A stretch of 7,064 nt of DNA from Verrucomicrobiia bacterium (GTDB lineage: Bacteria; Verrucomicrobiota; Verrucomicrobiia; Opitutales; Opitutaceae). Location of the stretch: contig JAUHWE010000240.1 of the NCBI GenBank assembly GCA_030424825.1, positions 1 to 7,064 of the forward strand. Direction: 5' to 3'. A program made the position numbers and the translations under genes. Positions 1 to 6,237 of the stretch are shown in pieces. The number at the start of each line of letters is the position of its first letter. Within the stretch, counting starts at the first letter, position 1. The notes under the pieces were generated by a model. That model ran no database searches. It was not told the origin of the DNA and saw only the letters and a program-made list of their open reading frames with translations.

Positions 1-545
1 AAGCTTGTGCGGATCCCATTTCCTTTCTGCTCCAGGTAGGTTCCGTGGGCCAGTCCGGTTAGCGCGTGTTTCGAAGCCTGATAGGAAACGCCCGAGACGT
101 CGGCCCGTTTCGCCGATACGGAGGAGATGTAGATGATCAACCCTTCCTTTTGGCTTTGCATAGTCGGAAGGACGGCTTTTGTGCAGCTGAAAGCGCCCGT
201 GGCATTTACAGCGAGCATCATTTCCCAAGTTTCGTAGGTCAGCTTTTCCAGACTGCGATCCGGGATGTTGGTCCCTGTCGCGTAAATCAAAACATCGATT
301 CGCCCAAAAGTCTGCAGCGTCTGCTTTATGAGATTCTCAATCGCATCCACATCACGTGCATCCAACGGGCAAACGAGCGTATCGCCGCCAAGCTCCGAGG
401 ACAGTTCGTTCAGCGCGCTTTCGTTACGCGCGGCCAAGGCCAGCTTCGCCCCCGCTTTCGAAAACGAAATCGCGGTCGCTTTTCCCATTCCGCTGCTGGC
501 GCCGACAATTATCACCACTTTATCCTGCAAAGACTGATCTGACAT
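1..545 (-). CDS. Short-chain dehydrogenase/reductase (SDR), partial, 3' end outside window
   Basis: This is the N-terminal 181 codons of a classical SDR, an NAD(P)-dependent cytosolic oxidoreductase of about 250 residues; it has no stop before the left edge. The ATG is at 545-543. Seen in the translation: a Rossmann start VIIVGASSGMG (residues 11-21; the usual TGxxxGxG with V in place of T), an LDARD segment near 61-65 where the family binds adenine, YATGTN (88-93) in place of NNAG, the catalytic-type Asn114 in AVNATG, Ser141/142 in YISSVS, and the active-site pair Tyr155 and Lys159 in YQASK. All four catalytic positions are therefore present. The substrate cannot be told. No Shine-Dalgarno site is visible before the ATG. 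It lies downstream of the peptidase gene on the same strand, separated by a 231-base gap holding a large inverted repeat, so co-transcription is doubtful. The reading frame ends exactly at a HindIII site. Confidence 0.93.
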   Translation of the reverse strand, partial: MSDQSLQDKVVIIVGASSGMGKATAISFSKAGAKLALAARNESALNELSSELGGDTLVCPLDARDVDAIENLIKQTLQTFGRIDVLIYATGTNIPDRSLEKLTYETWEMMLAVNATGAFSCTKAVLPTMQSQKEGLIIYISSVSAKRADVSGVSYQASKHALTGLAHGTYLEQKGNGIRTS

Positions 546-595
546 ATGCGAAAAGGAACTACAGCATATCCCGCTCGCGGACCAGAAAAAAGATC

Positions 596-690
596 CCAGT
601 AGCTCACTCGCTTCAGCGTGAGCCCACTATGTAAGAAGAAATGTGGCTGAAGGAAAATTTTGGCTCACGCTAAAGCGAGTGAGCTACTGG
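596..690. repeat. Inverted pair of 31-bp palindromic (REP-like) repeats
   Basis: Arm 596-626 and the reverse complement of arm 660-690 match at 29 of 31 positions, around a 33-base spacer. Each arm is itself an imperfect palindrome (GCTCACTCGC, short loop, GCG-TGAGC), so the element can fold either as one long hairpin or as two short ones. This is the arrangement of REP/BIME-type intergenic elements. It sits between the end of the peptidase gene and the start of the SDR gene. It could stop transcription or protect the 3' end of the upstream mRNA, but there is no T-run typical of an intrinsic terminator. The rest of the 546-776 gap shows nothing I can name. Confidence 0.85.
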
Positions 691-776
691 ATTCTGAAAG
701 GTTGGGACCGACGGCCCGGTGATCCGCACTCCCCAGCAAGTCTCCGCCTGGTTCGGACCGATAGGGACGCCGATTC

Positions 777-1268
777 CTATCGACTGAGAATCTTTCCAAT
801 CAACTCCGTTGCCTTCTCAACATCCACATTAAGCGGCACATGTAAAAACGCATACTTCGCACCGGTTTTCTCGGTTTCCCGACACATCACGTACATCGAA
901 TAGTTGCACACATAGTCGCCCGCATCATAGGTGACCGTCGCTCCCTCAGCAGCAGAAATTTTCAGGGAAACATAACAGTATTCAGGCCCGCTACGCTCAA
1001 TCCGCTTACCCTCAGTTGAGGATGATGCCTGCCAATTCCGGGCTCGCCGCTCGATGCGTATCTTTCTTGCTCGAGGATGCTGCCCAAGACCAATGACCAT
1101 CTCTGGCCGATAACGCTCCAACGCCTCGATGAACTGCTTTTGATTGAACCGAACGTCAAAAACCATTCCCTTCGCCCGCTTCATTCGATTGACGGAACGT
1201 ATGATATCCGTGGTGACATTGTGGGCAAATTTCCCATAAGGGCCAAATCCGTATACGAGGGCATTCAT
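777..1268 (-). CDS. pcp: Pyroglutamyl-peptidase I (pyrrolidone carboxyl peptidase) homologue, family C15
   Basis: The family removes N-terminal pyroglutamate from peptides in the cytosol through a Glu-Cys-His set. From the start chosen here the protein has 163 residues, shorter than the usual 200-215. Seen: an opening MNALVYGFGPYGKFAHN that matches the family's GFEPFGG..NPS region, VIGLGQHPRARKIRIERRARN around Glu73, the nucleophile Cys121 in AGDYVCNYSMY (family GTFVCN..MY), and His143 in YAFLHVPL (family GFIHVP). All three catalytic positions are kept. The frame is open to an ATG at 1298, but only the ATG at 1268 has a GGAG site at suitable spacing, and the strand beginning the fold starts right there. 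The first conserved glycine motif is GFGPYG instead of GFEPFG and the middle is compact, so this is a divergent member and its substrate may differ. It stands alone between two repeat-containing gaps. Confidence 0.85.
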   Translation of the reverse strand: MNALVYGFGPYGKFAHNVTTDIIRSVNRMKRAKGMVFDVRFNQKQFIEALERYRPEMVIGLGQHPRARKIRIERRARNWQASSSTEGKRIERSGPEYCYVSLKISAAEGATVTYDAGDYVCNYSMYVMCRETEKTGAKYAFLHVPLNVDVEKATELIGKILSR

Positions 1269-1277
1269 TTGCACGAT

Positions 1278-1281
1278 CTCC
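1278..1281 (-). promoter_or_regulatory. Shine-Dalgarno site GGAG for the pyroglutamyl-peptidase gene
   Basis: GGAG on the minus strand lies 9 bases before the ATG at 1268-1266. No comparable site precedes the in-frame ATG at 1298, so this decides the shorter start. Confidence 0.6.
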
Positions 1282-1331
1282 ACTGTAGGAGTCTCCATTT
1301 GTCGGGGCGATCAAATTCCCAAACTGCCTAA

Positions 1332-1387
1332 TCTTAAGAGTCCGTCCAATAAATCGAAGATTTGTAGGGGCGTCGCTTGCGGCGACC
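1332..1387 (+). repeat. Dispersed leader-plus-hairpin element, copy 1
   Basis: The element has a leader containing CCAATAAATCGAA (1346-1358) and a GC-rich core (1364-1387). The same 13-base leader occurs at 6098-6110 in the same orientation, with looser similarity extending upstream (TCT(T)AAGAG). The core is identical over 24 bases to the reverse complement of the core at 6122-6145, so core and leader are in opposite relative orientation in the two copies. The core here can form only part of the hairpin, because its last bases (ACAG) replace CTAC. It lies in the gap between the TonB-like gene and the peptidase gene. It may be a REP-like element or a remnant of a miniature transposable element; no transposase or target duplication is visible. 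Confidence 0.85.
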
Positions 1388-1419
1388 ACAGAAGCGCTTC
1401 AGAAAAGCGGTACTGTACC

Positions 1420-3105
1420 CTATTTCGGGTTAAAGAGCAATCTTTGCCTCACTTTTGCAGCCACGGTATTTCCGTCTTTTTCAGCAGGTTTGAATCTCCA
1501 GCGCTTTACGGCTTCCACGGCCGGTATCTCGAACTCGTACCGGCTCGACGACAGTACGTTGATGTCCTTTGCCCGACCATCGACGCCAATCTGCCACTCC
1601 ATCTCTACGTATCCACTAACACCGCTTCGCCGCAAAAGATCGGGGTAGACCGGATCCGATTTGGAAAGCAATCGAGGAGGACGATCAAAGTCCGAAGGGG
1701 TTGAATCCTCCGCTTCATTTGTTAGGGCATTCTCCTTCAGCTTTGCCAGGTCGGTTTCCCGTTTGATCGCATCCTGCTCCAATTGCCACGCCGCCTCTAG
1801 AGTCTCAATCTCCTTTATCTCGCGTCCCGCCCGCTCTCCGACGTGACTATTTTCCATTAGATACACCAGCTGCTCTCGGGCCTTTTCAAACGCGTTCTGC
1901 TCGAGAAACTGCCTCGATGCCAGCGTCGCTTCTTCCAACGCATATTCGGCATTGAGCCGCTCTACCAGTTCCAGTTGCTCTTGCTTAAGGCCGTTGGCAA
2001 CCGGTTCCCCTTCCAAGGCATCCAACAACGATCGAGCCAATGGGAACTCGCCTATCTCCACGGCATGCTGGGCCCTTTTGAGAGTGTCCTCATGCTTTAG
2101 TCGGTATAGCTTCTCGAGTTCCTCCTTGGCTTCGTTCTTTACGTATTCCCTATTCTCGTACGGCTTCAATGCTTCAATCCCCGTCACAAAATCAAGACGG
2201 CTCAAAGCTTTTTCCGAAATCTCCAAAGCTCGCTTAAAATCCTGTTTCGCGAGGAATTCCTTGAGCGGCAATTCATATTTCTCCTGTTTCGTCTTTTCAA
2301 TCGTCACCTGTAGTTTGTCGAAATCTGGAATGGGACTTTCCAATGCGCTTTTCGCCGCGCCGAACTTCCCTTCCGCGAGAAAATCTTCTGCCGTACTCAA
2401 CGCTTCCGCAACTGAGTATCGATCGAGGTACGCTTTGAGCCAATGGATGTATTCCGAATGCTTCTCAAATCTAAAATTTGAGACGACCTGCTCGCCCTGC
2501 GTTCCCTCGCGTTTCGCGACTCTTCTTGCCGTTTCCAATTCCGAATTTCGAGCAGTTGCGTTTTCAAGGATCGTATCCCATTTTTTGGAAAACAACTCAT
2601 ACGGCTTCTTTAGCGGATTGAGCTCCTGCTGAGCCGACGCCAATTCCGCTTTTTCAACCTCCCGAGCTCGCTCCAACGCAACAGCGGCAACCCGTTGCGC
2701 ATCACTTTCAACGTGGCGATGCCAGGCAATACTGGATACAATGACTATCCCCGCAACAATCAGTACCCCGAATCCAATCCAAAGCAGCCCTGATCGCTTC
2801 GGTCTCTCCTCCGCATCAGCTGACACCGGAATGCTATCTTCCCCACCAATTGGCAAACTATCGGGTGCGGATGCGGCTACCTTGAATAGGGGTAGCTCTT
2901 TTTCGTCGAAGCTGGATTCAACAATCTCTATCGCTTCATCGAGCTGCTTGAACGCCTTTGAGTACTTATCCTTGAGACCTGAAGTGGGAGCCTTGGCAAG
3001 CTTAGCCTTCAAGCGTTCTCGCAAATCTTCATAAGCCCTAAACCGCTCTTCCTCCGTCAAACTGGAATCGATTCCCAATATGCGATACGAATCTTCCAGG
3101 TTCAT
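1420..3105 (-). CDS. Membrane protein with degenerate J-like N-terminus, helical repeats and TonB C-terminal domain
   Basis: This 561-residue protein is not a standard TonB. Residues 5-65 (DSYRILGIDSSLTEEE... to ...FKQLDEAIEIVESS) resemble a J domain in pattern (YxxLGI, acidic helix, final F..L.EA) but lack the HPD tripeptide needed to stimulate DnaK. Residues about 68-105 form a polar linker. One hydrophobic span at about 106-127 anchors it in the inner membrane. Residues 130-460 are charged and helical, with four TPR-like units near 237-256, 280-301, 344-364 and 395-417, each with a 'FLxxxxFexAxxxLe'-type pattern. Residues 475-561 match the TonB C-terminal domain: PVYPDLLRRSGVSGYVEMEWQIGVDG, then VEAVKRWRFKPAEKDG. 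The likely topology is J-like part in the cytosol and the rest in the periplasm. No exbB or exbD is nearby. The ATG at 3105 has no clear Shine-Dalgarno site. Energy transduction to an outer-membrane receptor is possible but unproven; a scaffold role is equally possible. Confidence 0.85.
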   Translation of the reverse strand: MNLEDSYRILGIDSSLTEEERFRAYEDLRERLKAKLAKAPTSGLKDKYSKAFKQLDEAIEIVESSFDEKELPLFKVAASAPDSLPIGGEDSIPVSADAEERPKRSGLLWIGFGVLIVAGIVIVSSIAWHRHVESDAQRVAAVALERAREVEKAELASAQQELNPLKKPYELFSKKWDTILENATARNSELETARRVAKREGTQGEQVVSNFRFEKHSEYIHWLKAYLDRYSVAEALSTAEDFLAEGKFGAAKSALESPIPDFDKLQVTIEKTKQEKYELPLKEFLAKQDFKRALEISEKALSRLDFVTGIEALKPYENREYVKNEAKEELEKLYRLKHEDTLKRAQHAVEIGEFPLARSLLDALEGEPVANGLKQEQLELVERLNAEYALEEATLASRQFLEQNAFEKAREQLVYLMENSHVGERAGREIKEIETLEAAWQLEQDAIKRETDLAKLKENALTNEAEDSTPSDFDRPPRLLSKSDPVYPDLLRRSGVSGYVEMEWQIGVDGRAKDINVLSSSRYEFEIPAVEAVKRWRFKPAEKDGNTVAAKVRQRLLFNPK

Positions 3106-3279
3106 GGTTCAAATAGGTTCAATTAATGAGCAGATCGCTTGCCTTGTGACGATGGACTATAATTAAAACCAAATTGCTAACGGTGGCAAGGAGTTCTCAT
3201 CACCTAGACATCCTGTGGCCAGAGATTCTAGGTTTACAGGAGCAGGGGCTGCAATGCGAAGCCTTCAGAATCTAGTTTA
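3106..3279. other. Intergenic gap between modC and the TonB-like gene
   Basis: This 174-base stretch must hold the 5' region of the TonB-like gene and the end of the molybdate operon transcript. The heptamer AGATTCT near 3223 has its inverted match AGAATCT near 3267. I see no terminator with a T-run, no RNA gene and no convincing promoter in the direction of the downstream gene. Confidence 0.5.
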
Positions 3280-3297
3280 TCAACCCGACAGGGTTGA
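3280..3297. other. Small hairpin at the modC stop codon
   Basis: TCAACCC (3280-3286) and GGGTTGA (3291-3297) form a 7-bp perfect stem with a 4-base loop. On the minus strand it covers the last codons and the TGA stop of modC. No T-run follows it, so it is not a classical terminator; it may stabilise the mRNA 3' region. Confidence 0.5.
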
Positions 3298-4392
3298 AAC
3301 CGAACTGGTCTTGAAAACCAGGTATACGGCTTCGCCTTTTCTCAGAGACAATGCTTCAATCGCATCCCCTGTCACCTCGACAACGAAACGCGGAATGGCA
3401 TCGGAGACTTTTGCATGAAGCAGCCATCGTGTTCCTGCCTTTTCAATGCTGGAAATTGTGGCGGGAATACAGTTTCGGGCGGACAAGCCACGAGGCTTCT
3501 CGAGACCGATCAAAATATTGTCAGACCTTAAACTTCCAATAACTCCACCGCCGAGAGGTATATCTGTAGCTGGAATTTGTATACTGATTTCTCTACCAGC
3601 ATCCGACAATCCTAGCTGGTCTACCTGTTCCGATTTTCCAATGATGGTTCCGGAAAAAACATTCTCAAACCCATGCTCCTTAGCGACTTCAAATATCGAT
3701 TCACTCGTGAAAAGCTCCCCAGGACTTCCAACCTTAACCTCGCGGCCTTTCTCCATAATCAGGACTTCGTCGCACAATACTTGTAATTCCATCGGGTTAT
3801 GGGAAACGATCACCATCGGCAACTCGAACGAATCCTTGATGCGAATTAGAAACGGGAGAATCTTTCGCCTCAAAGGGAGATCCAGTGACGCGAGGGGTTC
3901 GTCCAGCAAAAGCAGCTTCGGGCCTGAGCACAGAGCTCTGCCCAACGAGACACGCTGTTTTTCACCCCCTGAAAGTTGGTCGATTGCACGACCGAGGAGT
4001 GGCTCTAATTCAAGAACTGAGACAACCTTTTCCCACACCCCTCCAAAATCGAGTCCATTCTTGACCGCCCTCGCTTTTCCCGCTTCGAGATTTCCTCTTA
4101 CACTTTGATGGGGAAACAAGAGATGATCTTGAGGAACATAGCCAATACTGCGATCCCTTGTCCTTAGGAAGCGCCTGCGACCTGAATCTAGCCAGATCTC
4201 ACCCCCAATCACAATTCGCCCGGATTCTACTGGTCTCAGTCCCGCCACGCATTCAAGAAAAGTGGTTTTCCCTGCCCCGGATACTCCAAATACGCCCAAG
4301 ACTCGCTTAGAGCCTTTGTATTCAATTTCTAGTTCAAATTCCCCAGAGCGGGACTTCACAGAAATATCGAAAATCGCGTTATTCGGACTCAC
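3280..4392 (-). CDS. modC: Molybdate ABC transporter ATP-binding protein ModC
   Basis: ModC is the ATPase subunit that drives molybdate import through ModB at the cytoplasmic face of the inner membrane. It has 370 residues (E. coli ModC about 352). Seen: Walker [10 protein letters not shown] (36-44), Q-loop Gln88 in [11 protein letters not shown], signature LSGGEKQR (140-147), Walker B LLLLDEP (160-166), D-loop SLD (169-171) and switch His198 in VSHNP. A C-terminal TOBE/Mop-type region spans about 300-362, and ModC subunits use such a region for oxyanion-dependent regulation. [27 protein letters not shown] and the TOBE tail together favour ModC over sulfate or iron ATPases. The start is a GTG at 4392-4390 overlapping the modB stop by four bases (GTGA), with AAGGAG eight bases upstream. 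The same frame stays open far upstream inside modB, but that extension is an artefact of modB coding. Third and last gene of the operon. Confidence 0.95.
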   Translation of the reverse strand: MSPNNAIFDISVKSRSGEFELEIEYKGSKRVLGVFGVSGAGKTTFLECVAGLRPVESGRIVIGGEIWLDSGRRRFLRTRDRSIGYVPQDHLLFPHQSVRGNLEAGKARAVKNGLDFGGVWEKVVSVLELEPLLGRAIDQLSGGEKQRVSLGRALCSGPKLLLLDEPLASLDLPLRRKILPFLIRIKDSFELPMVIVSHNPMELQVLCDEVLIMEKGREVKVGSPGELFTSESIFEVAKEHGFENVFSGTIIGKSEQVDQLGLSDAGREISIQIPATDIPLGGGVIGSLRSDNILIGLEKPRGLSARNCIPATISSIEKAGTRWLLHAKVSDAIPRFVVEVTGDAIEALSLRKGEAVYLVFKTSSVSTLSG

Positions 4393-5069
4393 CCTAGTCG
4401 CTCCTTTCTCCGAGAACGATTTGATGCGAGTCGTTCCGTAGCGTAAACGGTTATAAAGCCAACCAGCAAGGCGACCCCTAGGAGCTGATTCGCCAATGCT
4501 TCGTTCCCGCTTTGTTGCGCACTGAAAAGCGCGGATGCCAACGTCTGTGTCCTCCCCGGAATATTCCCCGCCAATACTACCGTTGCCCCAAATTCTCCCA
4601 ATGCTCTCGTGAATCCCAACAAAGTCGCTGCAATCAGACCACGCGATGCGAGCGGGAGCGTAATGGAATGGAAGACCTTCCAACGACTCATACCAAGCGT
4701 TTGGCCCATGCTTTCCAATCGCGGGTTCACTTCCTCGAATGCAACCCGAGCGGTTCGAACGAATATCGGAAAAGACATTACAGAACTCGCGATCACGACC
4801 GCTTTCCAGCTCAGCAGTATATCGAGATCGATTCCAATCGTTTCCTTTCCCAGCCAGCCATCGTCCGCAAAGAGTCGTAACAACAAATAACCTACTGCAG
4901 TCGGCGGAAGCACCAAAGGGAGTGTCGTTAGCGTAGACAGCACCTTTTTCCCTAGGAACTCGCGACGGGCCAAGGCATAGGCGATCGCTATCCCGGGTAG
5001 GGCCACGAGCAAGCTCGCCAAAGCAGCCCAAACCAAAGTCGTAGATATTGTCTCGTAAATCGTTGGCAC
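4389..5069 (-). CDS. modB: Molybdate ABC transporter permease ModB
   Basis: ModB forms the homodimeric inner-membrane channel through which molybdate released by ModA enters the cell. The 226-residue length is normal for the family. Hydrophobic spans are visible at about 12-34, 45-65, 88-108, 143-165 and 195-212. [14 protein letters not shown] (51-64) is a typical ModB segment. The cytoplasmic EAA loop that docks onto ModC is [22 protein letters not shown] (119-140, with the conserved Gly and the I-LP end), followed by [25 protein letters not shown], a strong ModB/CysT-family hallmark. The start codon is GTG (5069-5067): a stop lies ten codons upstream in frame, no ATG intervenes, and the first span begins soon after. 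Only a weak AGG precedes it. It lies 80 bases after modA and overlaps modC. Confidence 0.95.
   Translation of the reverse strand: MPTIYETISTTLVWAALASLLVALPGIAIAYALARREFLGKKVLSTLTTLPLVLPPTAVGYLLLRLFADDGWLGKETIGIDLDILLSWKAVVIASSVMSFPIFVRTARVAFEEVNPRLESMGQTLGMSRWKVFHSITLPLASRGLIAATLLGFTRALGEFGATVVLAGNIPGRTQTLASALFSAQQSGNEALANQLLGVALLVGFITVYATERLASNRSRRKERLG
4401..4406 (-). promoter_or_regulatory. Shine-Dalgarno site AAGGAG for modC
   Basis: AAGGAG lies inside the 3' end of modB, 8 bases before the GTG at 4392. It fixes the modC start and indicates translational coupling with modB. It is the strongest ribosome-binding site seen in the left part of the window. Confidence 0.75.
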
Positions 5070-5120
5070 GGTGAAAGTTGCCTGAACAATCCAGATTCAG
5101 GGAAACGAATAAAGCTCACC

Positions 5121-5150
5121 TCGCGGGGCTCCGCTTGCAAGCGCGAACCC
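5121..5150. repeat. Palindromic element between modA and modB, relative of the dispersed hairpin core
   Basis: CGCTTGCAAGCG (5132-5143) is a perfect 12-base palindrome. GGGGCTCCGCTTGC (5125-5138) matches the core of copy 1 (1367-1380) at 12 of 14 bases, and the run ending in ACCCTA also recalls that core, with insertions. It lies immediately after the modA stop, within the 80-base modA-modB gap. It may lower modBC expression relative to modA or stabilise modA mRNA; that role is inference. Confidence 0.55.
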
Positions 5151-5971
5151 TAACCACCCTCATTCGAATCGCTCTGAAATCCAAATTTATCGAATGTGGA
5201 CCGGGACTCGTCGGACTGCAAAAAGGTGAAGAACCTACCGGCAGCCAGCTTTTCCAGTCCCTTTCCTGTCATCGCCGCCGGATAGCTGACCTCAATCGGT
5301 CCGTCGAAAAGCAGCTTAAGCGTGTCTCGATACAGTAAATAGTCCGTACGGTACACTACTCCGATGGAATCGGAACGGCTCGATACTTGAGCCAAAGCGG
5401 CCCGTACATCTGGAGCGGGCGATACCCGGTCCCGAACCGTCTCCCATACCGTTGTCCCATCACAGGATATCTCAGAAAGCCAATCTCGTGCGTACCTGCC
5501 GGCCGGAACCGCTTCCGGATCGCCAATACAAAGGAACTTGAAATCTAGTTCACACAGCTCTTCTGGCCTTTCAAGCGTCCAACCAGCGCCGTGCGAGCAA
5601 ACTGCAATCAACCTGTTACTCAATAAATCCACTCGAGTGTTCTCGCCCAATTTTCCGCGTTCCTGGAGAAAGTCCATCCAGCGCGAGTCCGCGCTGATGA
5701 ATAGATCTGCGCGGGAGCTGGCATCGATCTGCTGCGCCAGTACATTGGAACCCGCAAAGTTAAAGGAAACACTGAAACCTGTCTTCGCTTCGAACTGCCT
5801 CCCGATCTCCTCCATCGCTTCTTTTAAACTCACAGCCGCAAAGACGTGCACGGTTTCGCCTTCTGTATTTGTCCCCCTTTGACAACCGGATAGGACTAAC
5901 AGGAGTAACAGGCCCCATATAGGAGTCTTTGAATTACAAGATCGGCCTACAACTGATTCGGTTTTGAGCAT
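5150..5971 (-). CDS. modA: Molybdate-binding periplasmic lipoprotein ModA
   Basis: ModA binds molybdate or tungstate in the periplasm and delivers it to ModBC. The 273-residue protein starts with a lipoprotein signal: hydrophobic WGLLLLLVLSGC (19-30), with lipobox LSGC and Cys30 as the predicted lipidated residue. Family hallmarks follow: VHVFAAVSLKEAMEEI (41-56, Ser48 at the first oxyanion ligand position), FNFAGSNVLAQQI (70-82, Ser75 at the second), ADLFISAD (88-95), GDPEAVPAGRYARDWL (150-165), APDVRAALAQV (186-196) and IGVVYRTD (203-210, Tyr207 at the family's ligand tyrosine). Several extra cysteines (125, 140, 148, 170) are unusual for this family. The ATG at 5971 has no strong Shine-Dalgarno site. 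First gene of the operon; no modE or molybdopterin gene is nearby, so regulation is unknown. Confidence 0.95.
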   Translation of the reverse strand: MLKTESVVGRSCNSKTPIWGLLLLLVLSGCQRGTNTEGETVHVFAAVSLKEAMEEIGRQFEAKTGFSVSFNFAGSNVLAQQIDASSRADLFISADSRWMDFLQERGKLGENTRVDLLSNRLIAVCSHGAGWTLERPEELCELDFKFLCIGDPEAVPAGRYARDWLSEISCDGTTVWETVRDRVSPAPDVRAALAQVSSRSDSIGVVYRTDYLLYRDTLKLLFDGPIEVSYPAAMTGKGLEKLAAGRFFTFLQSDESRSTFDKFGFQSDSNEGG

Positions 5972-6083
5972 TAGACACTCGCAGTCTCAATAGACCCGCC
6001 AGTTTTGACAATGCCAAAGAAGACCTGATGAAGAGACGGAGCATACAGGGAATTTTAGAGTCCCGCCTTCCTCAAACTTGGCA
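5972..6083 (-). promoter_or_regulatory. Leader region upstream of modA with a possible closing stem
   Basis: The gap upstream of modA must hold its promoter and 5' leader. ATGCCAA (6011-6017) and TTGGCAT (6078-6084) form a 7-bp stem enclosing about 60 bases, which could close a structured leader. I compared it by eye with what I know of the Moco riboswitch and found no convincing match. No clear -35/-10 pair is seen. The regulatory reading is inference from position only. Confidence 0.3.
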
Positions 6084-6145
6084 TCTAAGAGAGTTGCCCA
6101 ATAAATCGAATGCTTCTGTAGGGTCGCCGCAAGCGACGCCCCTAC
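6084..6145 (+). repeat. Dispersed leader-plus-hairpin element, copy 2
   Basis: It contains the leader CCAATAAATCGAA (6098-6110) and a complete hairpin core at 6118-6145: GTAGGG and CCCTAC close the stem, then TCGC pairs with GCGA around a CGCAA loop, with a 3-base bulge on one side. The reverse complement of 6122-6145 equals copy 1 core 1364-1387 over 24 bases, while the leader has the same orientation in both. It lies upstream of modA, 13 bases before the ATG at 6159 on the other strand. Confidence 0.85.
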
Positions 6146-6158
6146 GTCAGAAATCAAT

Positions 6159-6233
6159 ATGATCCGACTTATTGTAGTTGTCACCGCTTTTGTAGTAGCC
6201 CTATGGGGATTTACCACCTTCATTCTGGATATA
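6159..6233 (+). CDS. Possible N-terminal fragment of a membrane or exported protein, cut at the junction
   Basis: From the ATG at 6159 the frame reads MIRLIVVVTAFVVALWGFTTFILDID, a short basic start followed by a hydrophobic run typical of a signal anchor or signal peptide. Coding continues for only 25 codons before the proposed junction and then goes out of frame with the SusD sequence, stopping soon after it. If real, the gene was divergent from modA and its remainder is missing. No Shine-Dalgarno site is seen and the fragment is too short to name. It could also be chance coding. Confidence 0.35.
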
Positions 6234-6237
6234 GATC
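6234..6237. other. Probable chimeric junction at a GATC site
   Basis: SusD family similarity begins at S-D-G-D-L-D-L-S-I-N, immediately to the right of GATC (6234-6237). Base composition, coding strand and gene content change here. GATC is the Sau3AI/MboI site, so ligation of two partial-digest fragments is a simple origin. The exact base is uncertain; a second GATC at 6251 falls within the SusD similarity and so is less likely. Confidence 0.6.

Noticed and set aside
66..542. Plus-strand 158-residue frame at the left edge
   Set aside because: It lies opposite the SDR gene, whose motifs (GASSGMG, YQASK) show the minus strand is the coding one.
1331..1388. CRISPR or tandem-array interpretation of the repeats
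   Set aside because: The copies are single, dispersed and several kilobases apart, with no regular spacers and no cas genes.
1952..2632. Plus-strand 226-residue frame, rich in Ser and Cys
   Set aside because: It is the antisense shadow of the helical middle of the TonB-like protein; its composition reflects the complement of Glu/Leu/Ala codons.
3158..3163. TATAAT on the plus strand, possible -10 box
   Set aside because: It points away from the minus-strand gene, has no matching -35 at 16-18 bases, and no plus-strand gene follows. On the minus strand, TTGCCA and TATAGT are 22 bases apart, too far for a sigma-70 promoter.
4393..5031. N-terminal extension of the modC frame, giving a 583-residue open frame from an ATG at 5031
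   Set aside because: The extra residues are low-hydrophobicity shadow translation of modB, which is clearly coding in another frame. The GTG at 4392 has an AAGGAG site and the usual modB-modC overlap.
5987..6223. Minus-strand 78-residue frame upstream of modA
   Set aside because: It runs across the dispersed repeat and the junction-side sequence, shows no family resemblance and has no Shine-Dalgarno site.
6203..6233. ATG at 6203 as the start of the SusD-like protein
   Set aside because: The ten residues before the SusD similarity are not SusD-like and lack a lipoprotein signal, and most of the protein would be missing. The frame is open across the junction by chance.
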